A stretch of 64,000 bases of DNA from Selaginella tamariscina (Eukaryota > Streptophyta > Lycopodiopsida > Selaginellales > Selaginellaceae): positions 615,652 to 679,651 of the forward strand of contig PUQB01000047.1 of assembly GCA_003024785.1 (NCBI GenBank). Reading direction: 5' to 3'. The notes below the pieces were generated by a model. It saw only the letters and a list, made by a program, of their open reading frames with translations. It was not told the DNA's origin and did not search any database. Shown here piece after piece: positions 58,345 through 64,000 of this stretch. How positions within the stretch are numbered: the first letter of the stretch is position 1; each line of letters starts with the position of its first letter. The translations under genes and the position numbers were made by a program.

Positions 58345-58840
58345 GAAAGTGTACGGCGTTTGGTCCTGAACATGAGTGATGATAAAGCTTGAAGCTGCTT
58401 CATGGCCAACTTAAATGAGAAGACACAAAAGGAGATCCTAAGGTACAAGCTAACAAGCTATCGAGAATGTCAGGAGGCAACTCAAAAGGTTGCTTATGGC
58501 ATGTCGTTAGAAGACTTGTACAATAAGGGGGAGGATGCAAAACCTAAACTGAGAAGTTTTCTTCCAAAGTCTGGGTTCATAAGCTTTGATAGGCAACCAA
58601 ATCAATTACCATCAATTCGAAGTGTAAATCCCTTTGTCGGCAGTTCCAACTTTTCGAATACATTAAGACCCATCGGACCTTGAAAACCATTAGCGTTACC
58701 ACCACTTTAGCAGGCCAAGGGCTCGACTCCAAAGTCCCCCTCCCTCACAATCTGCAGGTGGGGTTCCAACATGTTATATTGTAACAAGCTTGATCATTTC
58801 ACTAGACAATGTCAGGCACCCTCACAACAATTGGGTCATT
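58345..58840 (+). pseudogene. Element 2 gag, C-terminal part with zinc knuckle
   Basis: Gag resumes as ESVRRLVLNMSD, stops at 58,390, and reads on from 58,402 (MANLNEKTQKEILRYKL; RECQEATQKVAYGMSLEDLY). A CCHC knuckle (YCNKLDHFTRQC, 58,771-58,818) lacks its first Cys in this frame. Confidence 0.8.
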
Positions 58841-59400
58841 TCAAGGCAATGGTAGAAGAAGAAGTTATTGAATTAGAAAAGCTTGAAGATCCAGACGATG
58901 AGTCAGAAGAGGTAATGTTGTGCCAGACACAACCTGCCTTATTCGTTATTCAAGACAAAACTGACCCTTTGCTATATTTGACCGGAAGGATACAGGGGGA
59001 TCAAGTCCAAATGGTGATCGATACTGGAGCAACATACAACTTCATATTGACTAGTCTAACTCATCGATTAAATTTAGATGTAATAAAGATGTGTGAAATA
59101 AAGATCAATTTTGGCAAAGGTTTTCAAAATACTAATAATATAGCAAAGGCAATTCCTGTCCAAATTAAAGGTTGAAAGGCTAAGCTAGACTTAGTTATCT
59201 TTAATATGATGGGGTTTGACTTTGTTTTGGGTATGGAATGGTTTCATAAACATGTAATCAAAATGAGAAGTTCTAGAAATAATCGAATCACACTTGCAAT
59301 AAACAAAGAGGATATTAGAAAAACAACGCTCAGGATGGAGATGCTAACTAATAAGGATTCAAATTCTATGTTCCTTACCTTAAGGCAGTTAAACATCAGG
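58841..59400 (+). pseudogene. Element 2 aspartic protease region
   Basis: VQMVIDTGATYNFIL at about 59,007 holds an intact D-T-G-A active site. A TGA interrupts at 59,173-59,175, and GFDFVLGMEWFHKH, the usual end of the protease fold, follows in a later frame. Confidence 0.85.
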
Positions 59401-59449
59401 AACGTGTATTTCTTGCAATAGTTTTAGATACTGGTGAAGTTAAGATAGG

Positions 59450-59964
59450 AGATGGTCAAGAATTTATTTCCGAACCTATTTTGGAAATCTTGAACATATT
59501 TAAGGACGTGTTACCAGAAAATTTATTGCCTAAGTTACCTCCACGTCGAGGTGTGGACCATAAGATAGAGATTCTGCCAGGTTCATCTCTACTTGCAAGA
59601 GCCCTATATCAGTTGAATCCTTAAAAGTTAATAGAATTGAAGAGAATTGACAAAATTGATTAGTTAAGGACACAATCGACCTAGTCGATTGCCATATGGT
59701 GCACCAATCCTGTTTATAATGAAAAAGGATGGCACGATGCGAATGTGTGTGAACTATCAAGCACAAAACGCGATAACTATCAAAATAAATATATTCTTCC
59801 ACGAGTGAACAACTTATTTGATAGGCTATCGAAAGCAAAGTATTTTTCAAGAATAGACTTGAGATCCGGATACCATCAGATTCAGATAGCAGAAATAACA
59901 TCGAGAAGACCGCTTTTCGAACACGTTATGGATCATTTGAGTTTTTAGTTTGCCATTCGGGTTG
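59450..59964 (+). pseudogene. Element 2 reverse transcriptase, part before the solo LTR
   Basis: Motifs [50 protein letters not shown] and RIDLRSGYHQIQI, with stops and frameshifts between them. The sequence breaks just after the F-G-L motif region, at the solo LTR. Confidence 0.88.
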
Positions 59965-61727
59965 TGTTAGAGTTTTAACCCAAAGGGCCAACACGTGGCA
60001 ACACATGGCTGCCAGGTGGCCATTCGGCGTCATCACCCTGTGTGAGCAACGCTAAGTTTCCCAAAACAACCCGAACAACCCCTAAGGTTATACTCTAATG
60101 CCCAAGTGGACAGGAGACTTAGGGTTTAGCCTAAGTCTCCCTAGAGTTTTACCCCAAAACCCTTGAGGGATAACCCTAGTTGACTTAGGGTTTAGCCTAT
60201 GTCTCCCTAGAGTGTCTGCCTCCAAAACCCTTGAGGGATAACCCTAGTTGACTTAGGGTCTTGCCCTAGAAGACCTAGAGAGGCTCATGCCCTAAACCCC
60301 CATCAAAGAGACGTGTGTTCCACACATACATCAGACAAAGCTAAGGCATCGTCACTTACCCCTTGAGGAATCACCCTCATCCGGAATACAACCCCTTTAG
60401 GGCGACAAGGGGTACCCTGAACCATGACTAACCCCTAAGGGTTTGAGTGGCCAAGTCATACCCTAGACCTAGGGCTAGTACTTAGTGAGGACATGAGTGT
60501 GCGCCGTAGGCGGACACGAGTGTTCTGCTAAGCAAACTCCCTAAGGCTAGGTTTGGGATAACCCTAAGCACATGACCTTGCGAGTGCCTCACAAAAGGGC
60601 TCCTTTGACATGTTTAGGTTGTTCAACCCTTGAATTCCAAGGAGAACACTCCCCTAACCAAGTGTGCCAAAGCACACCTAGTTATGAGACCTAACCTCCC
60701 TTGAGCGGATGCCCAAGGCTTAGCACCCTAGTGCAAGCACAAGCATGTCTGTTTGTTAAAGTATCCAACCCCTTGGCAACAAGCCCATGACATAACCCCA
60801 AAGGGCGTGCCTCAAGCGTTGCACCATGTGACGTTTAGCCCAATGTCACATCTCCATGTGACACTGCCTTCCCCAATGTGGGTTATCATGCCATAGCCCT
60901 TAGATTCAAGAGTTGCACCAAGTACCACAAACATGGCTTTTAAATGCCAACTCTAGAACCCCTCAATAAACCCTTAGGAACTAGGTAACGTGAACCTGTC
61001 AAACAAGATCCCATGCCCACAGTTGGACAAGGACACGAATGTGCCTTGCTTGGTCGTGAGTGTTACACCTAGCTTGACGTGGAGGAGGAGGCTGGAGACA
61101 AGCCTCAACCTCTGCCTCTTGGAACGTACATTCTGACAAGACCTCCAGGTATGGATTCTCCAACGTTAGGGGTAAGCTACCCCGAAGGTGGACGTACCAC
61201 TGGCATCTGGAAGTTAGGGCGGCACAACAGAGGGTTGTGCCTTAACGACACAAGCTAGAGCTTGCACCGGGAGAAGAGTAACGAGCTCAGTCATGAACCC
61301 AGGAACCCTCACTCCTATATACTACCTTATTTATGTGACAGAGGCCCCCCCCCCCTTGTTTTCCTGTTTACATAAGTGGGCTAGCACTGAAATCTCATTC
61401 CCAGAGGGAACATACTTGGTGAGTTATCCATCGACCCCTAAACCCTAACCTGTCAAACCTGAGGGTATTTCTAAGCATATCCGACATGCCGAACTCACCG
61501 GAATTAGCCATTAATCCAACTGGGACACGGAAAACGAGGGTAAGAATTTTCTAGAAGGTAAGTGCTACCTTTGCTTAGAGTTTTTTGAGATATTTAAGGA
61601 CAACCCCTAAACACCTAAGTGCACTAAGAGGGGGTTTCTCACTACATCTAGGGCTTGTCAACATAGTACAGTAGGTAACAACAGTCAACATCCAAAGTAA
61701 AGAGGAGTCATAGTAAAAACTATGACA
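59965..61727 (-). mobile_element. Solo LTR of the LARD family with 5-bp target duplication
   Basis: 1,763 bp, same end-to-end content as the LARD LTRs (+ strand TGTTAGAGTTTTAACCC ... GTAAAAACTATGACA), more diverged from them than they are from each other. Flanked by GGTTG on both sides (59,960-59,964 and 61,728-61,732). It arose most simply by recombination between the two LTRs of a full element that had inserted in element 2's RT. Confidence 0.93.
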
Positions 61728-61732
61728 GGTTG

Positions 61733-62580
61733 TGTAATGCTCCAACAACTGTTTGCACAATGATGAATGATGTGTTTAGAGACTATCTAAACGAGTTCGT
61801 AATGATGTATATTAATGACATTCTGGTTCTCAATTCGATAATTAAAAACATGTAGAACACTTAGAAAAAGTGTTTTAGAGATTAAGAGAGAACCAGTTGT
61901 TGTTAAAGAAAGCAAGTGTGCATTTGGTCAAACCAAGATAGATTTCTTGAGACACTCAATCTTAGGTGAGAAGGTTGCTATGGATCCAAAGAAAGTTTAA
62001 GTTATTATCGAGTGGTCGATTTTGAAAGACGTGCATGAAATCATATCATTTCTTGGTCTGATAGGTTATTATCGTAGGTTCATAAAAGATTACTCAAAGG
62101 TAGCAGCCCCATTGACAGATCTCACGAAGAACATTCCATGGCATTGGACTCCAGAGTGCCAACGTCAAACTCAAAGAAGTTATCTTTTTAAGCCGGTTTT
62201 TAGTTGCTCGTCTTTAAAGATCCATTTGAGGTAGAATGTGACGCTTCCGACTTTGTAATTGGTGGTGTATTACAATAAAAAGGACATCATGTTCTTTTTT
62301 TCAAAGAAGTTGGATGCCGCACAAATTCAATGGCCTACTCACAAAAAGGAGATGCATGCTATTGTTGTTTCCTTGGAGTATTGGCATCATTATTTTCCAA
62401 GTCATGGCACTGTGGTTTGGACAAATATGTAACTCTAAGGTAGTTCGAAATGCAGTCGAAGCTATCACCAAAATATGCCAGATAGCAGTAAAAGTTAACA
62501 CGATTTTAGCTTGAAATCATATATAAAGCTGGAAAAGACAATGTGGTAGCAGATGCACTCAATAGGAAGGGTAACTTTGT
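61733..62580 (+). pseudogene. Element 2 RT (catalytic part) and RNase H
   Basis: Resumes with the palm region; the catalytic box reads MYINDIL instead of Y-[VL]-D-D. The thumb motif (FLGLIGYYRRFIKDYSKV) and RNase H fragments (VECDASDFVIGGV; THKKEMHAIV) follow in several frames with stops. Confidence 0.88.
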
Positions 62581-63910
62581 ATTATGTCAACACTAGTGTC
62601 AACTTTAGTAGATGAATTTGCATACAATACGAGTTTGCTAAGGGCTCTGAACCTGGTAACAAAGAGGAAACAGGTTCATCAGTTATGAAAAGATGGTAAT
62701 ATTCTAGCAAGAATAAAAAGTCGAATGAATGCACTCAATAGGCGCACTTTATTGTACACAATGGAGTTCTTTATTATAAGGAGAGGCTATTAAAAGAGCA
62801 TCATGACGTTTCTTTGGCAGGACATGGTGGAAGGCATAAATGTTGGCTTTGTTGAAATAGGGATTTTATTGGTCGGTATGATATATGATGTTGCTAAGTA
62901 TGTTAATACATGCTCCACATGTCAACAAGTGAAAAGTTGATTGCAAAAATGAGTTGGAAGTTGTAGTGTACAATTTCAAATCCATTTCAAAGTGTTACTT
63001 TGGACTTTATCATGGGATTGCCAAAATCTTGTGGTTTTAACGCTCTCATGATGGTGGTCAATCGATTTTCAAAGGTTACTCATTTCATTCCAACTATAAA
63101 GACAATGAATGCAAAACAAACAGCAAAGTTATTCAAGTCGTAAGAGTGCGTGGGCTACCAGAAACGATGATTTTAGATCATGTGGTTTATGGGCAAGTTT
63201 TGAGGAATGTTGTTTAAGCAATTTGGCACAATGCTGAAGTTCAATACAACTTACCATCGCAAATAGATGGTCAAACGGAGAAAGTGAATTGACAAGTTAA
63301 AGACTATCTCAGATGCTATGTTCAAGGTAATCAACTTGATTGGGCTGAACACTTGGATATGGCTGAGGTATGTTACAATAACTCGACACACACTACGATT
63401 GGGTATAGCCTAACGGAGGTGTTAACTAGGAATAAGGGTGGTATTCCTTAAGTACGGTGTTACCAAAAGACAATGTCAATTGAGTTCCATCTATATAGAG
63501 TTCACTGGACAGTTGTATCGAACATGGGAAGCTGCTCGTTAGGCAATGGTTGCAGCACATGAAAGGTATCGTCAGCATTACGATAAACATCAACATGATG
63601 TAGATGTAGAGATATAGGTGTAGAATATGGTATTTTGAGTACAGAACCTGAAGGTTCTGACAACTCTTTCGAGAAAGTTTCTATCGCACTACATAGGTCC
63701 ATACAAGGTGGTGAAGCGAGTAAGGAAAGCGGCTTATGGGTTAAATCTTCCTCCAGAGTTGGGAGCAATACACAATGTGTTTCATGTCAATTTTCTCAAG
63801 CCATTTCACAAGATGAGAAACATCGTAAAGATATAAAAACTTACGTCCACTTCCTGAGTTGGTCGACGATACAAAGAAGTTTGAAGTTGAATCAATTTTG
63901 GATGCAAAGG
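62581..63910 (+). pseudogene. Element 2 integrase, decayed
   Basis: Fragments in several frames: ACSTCQQ-like zinc-binding end (about 62,905-62,935), MGLPKSCGFNALMMVVNRFS (first catalytic Asp position replaced by Asn, 'VVNRFS' for 'VVDRFS'), DGQTEKVN (about 63,265), and a C-terminal segment near 63,600-63,800. Not functional. Confidence 0.85.
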
Positions 63911-63917
63911 ACAAGGG

Positions 63918-64000
63918 TCGCGAAAACGTAAACGAGAATATCTTGTTAAATGGAAAGGTTACTCAACATGCAAGTTAACATGGGAACCATTGGAGAATCT
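63918..64000 (+). pseudogene. Element 2 chromodomain (partial, cut by window edge)
   Basis: The frame RKRKREYLVKWKGYSTCKLT then WEPLEN is a canonical chromodomain (YLVKWKGY...TWEP.ENL), placing element 2 among plant chromoviruses. Confidence 0.9.

Larger units (their letters stand above)
43130..64000 (+). mobile_element. Element 2: Ty3/gypsy chromovirus carrying three nested insertions (3' end outside window)
   Basis: In order: 5' LTR (43,130-43,724 continued at 51,112-51,446), PBS 51,449-51,460, gag (from about 51,590, continued at 58,345), protease (about 58,980-59,175), RT (59,450-59,964 continued at 61,733), RNase H, integrase (about 62,780-63,600) and a chromodomain at 63,918-64,000. 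The interruptions are a LARD-like element, element 1, and a solo LTR. Many stops and frameshifts show it is old and inactive. It is the outermost and therefore oldest insertion of the nest. Confidence 0.85.

Overview
The window looks like nuclear DNA of a land plant. The evidence is a plant-type ABCC transporter tail, a SET/Rubisco-LSMT-type lysine methyltransferase with many short exons, an F-box/LRR-type protein, an eukaryotic tRNA-Ile(AAU) with a T-run terminator, and Ty3/gypsy chromoviruses. Very abundant compound microsatellites (TA/GA/GT), AT-rich spacers, and a gypsy element with Tf1/sushi-like traits lead me to favour a seed-free plant (fern, lycophyte or bryophyte). That last step is inference.

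Layout. 1-0.8 kb: last two exons of an ABCC transporter (+). 1.46-1.81 kb: first exon of a small, probably mitochondrial protein (-). 2-29 kb: AT-rich, gene-poor DNA built from diverged segments that recur two or more times within the window, interrupted by microsatellites. Only one convincing exon lies there, an S9 peptidase exon at 28.4-28.5 kb (-). 29.3-33.3 kb: a ~108-bp tandem array, a decayed gypsy pol, and directly after it a 5'-truncated LRR gene with one frameshift. 33.3-36.5 kb: AT-rich spacer. 36.53-36.60 kb: tRNA-Ile (-). 37.0-40.2 kb: a SET-domain lysine methyltransferase (-), recognisable exon by exon but with several small frame breaks. 41.2-43.1 kb: spacer.

43.1-64.0 kb is a nest of LTR retrotransposons. 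The outermost element is a + strand chromovirus ('element 2') with 5' LTR at 43,130, tRNA-iMet-like PBS at 51,449 and a chromodomain at the right edge of the window; its 3' LTR is outside. Three insertions sit inside it. (i) 43,725-51,106 (-): a complete but apparently non-coding (LARD-like) element with 1.8-kb LTRs, PBS, PPT and a 5-bp target duplication, inserted in element 2's 5' LTR. (ii) 52,561-58,344 (+): 'element 1', a gypsy element with 0.42-kb LTRs inserted in element 2's gag. (iii) 59,965-61,727: a solo LTR of the LARD family with a 5-bp target duplication, inserted in element 2's reverse transcriptase.

The most notable observation concerns element 1. A 12-nt sequence just downstream of its 5' LTR is the exact reverse complement of the LTR sequence about 32 nt downstream of the TATA box. 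That is the layout of the self-priming mechanism known for Tf1/sushi retrotransposons, and element 1's chromodomain and gag resemble that group. I found no CRISPR array, bacterial-type operon, or other wholly new system. All retroelement genes here are broken.
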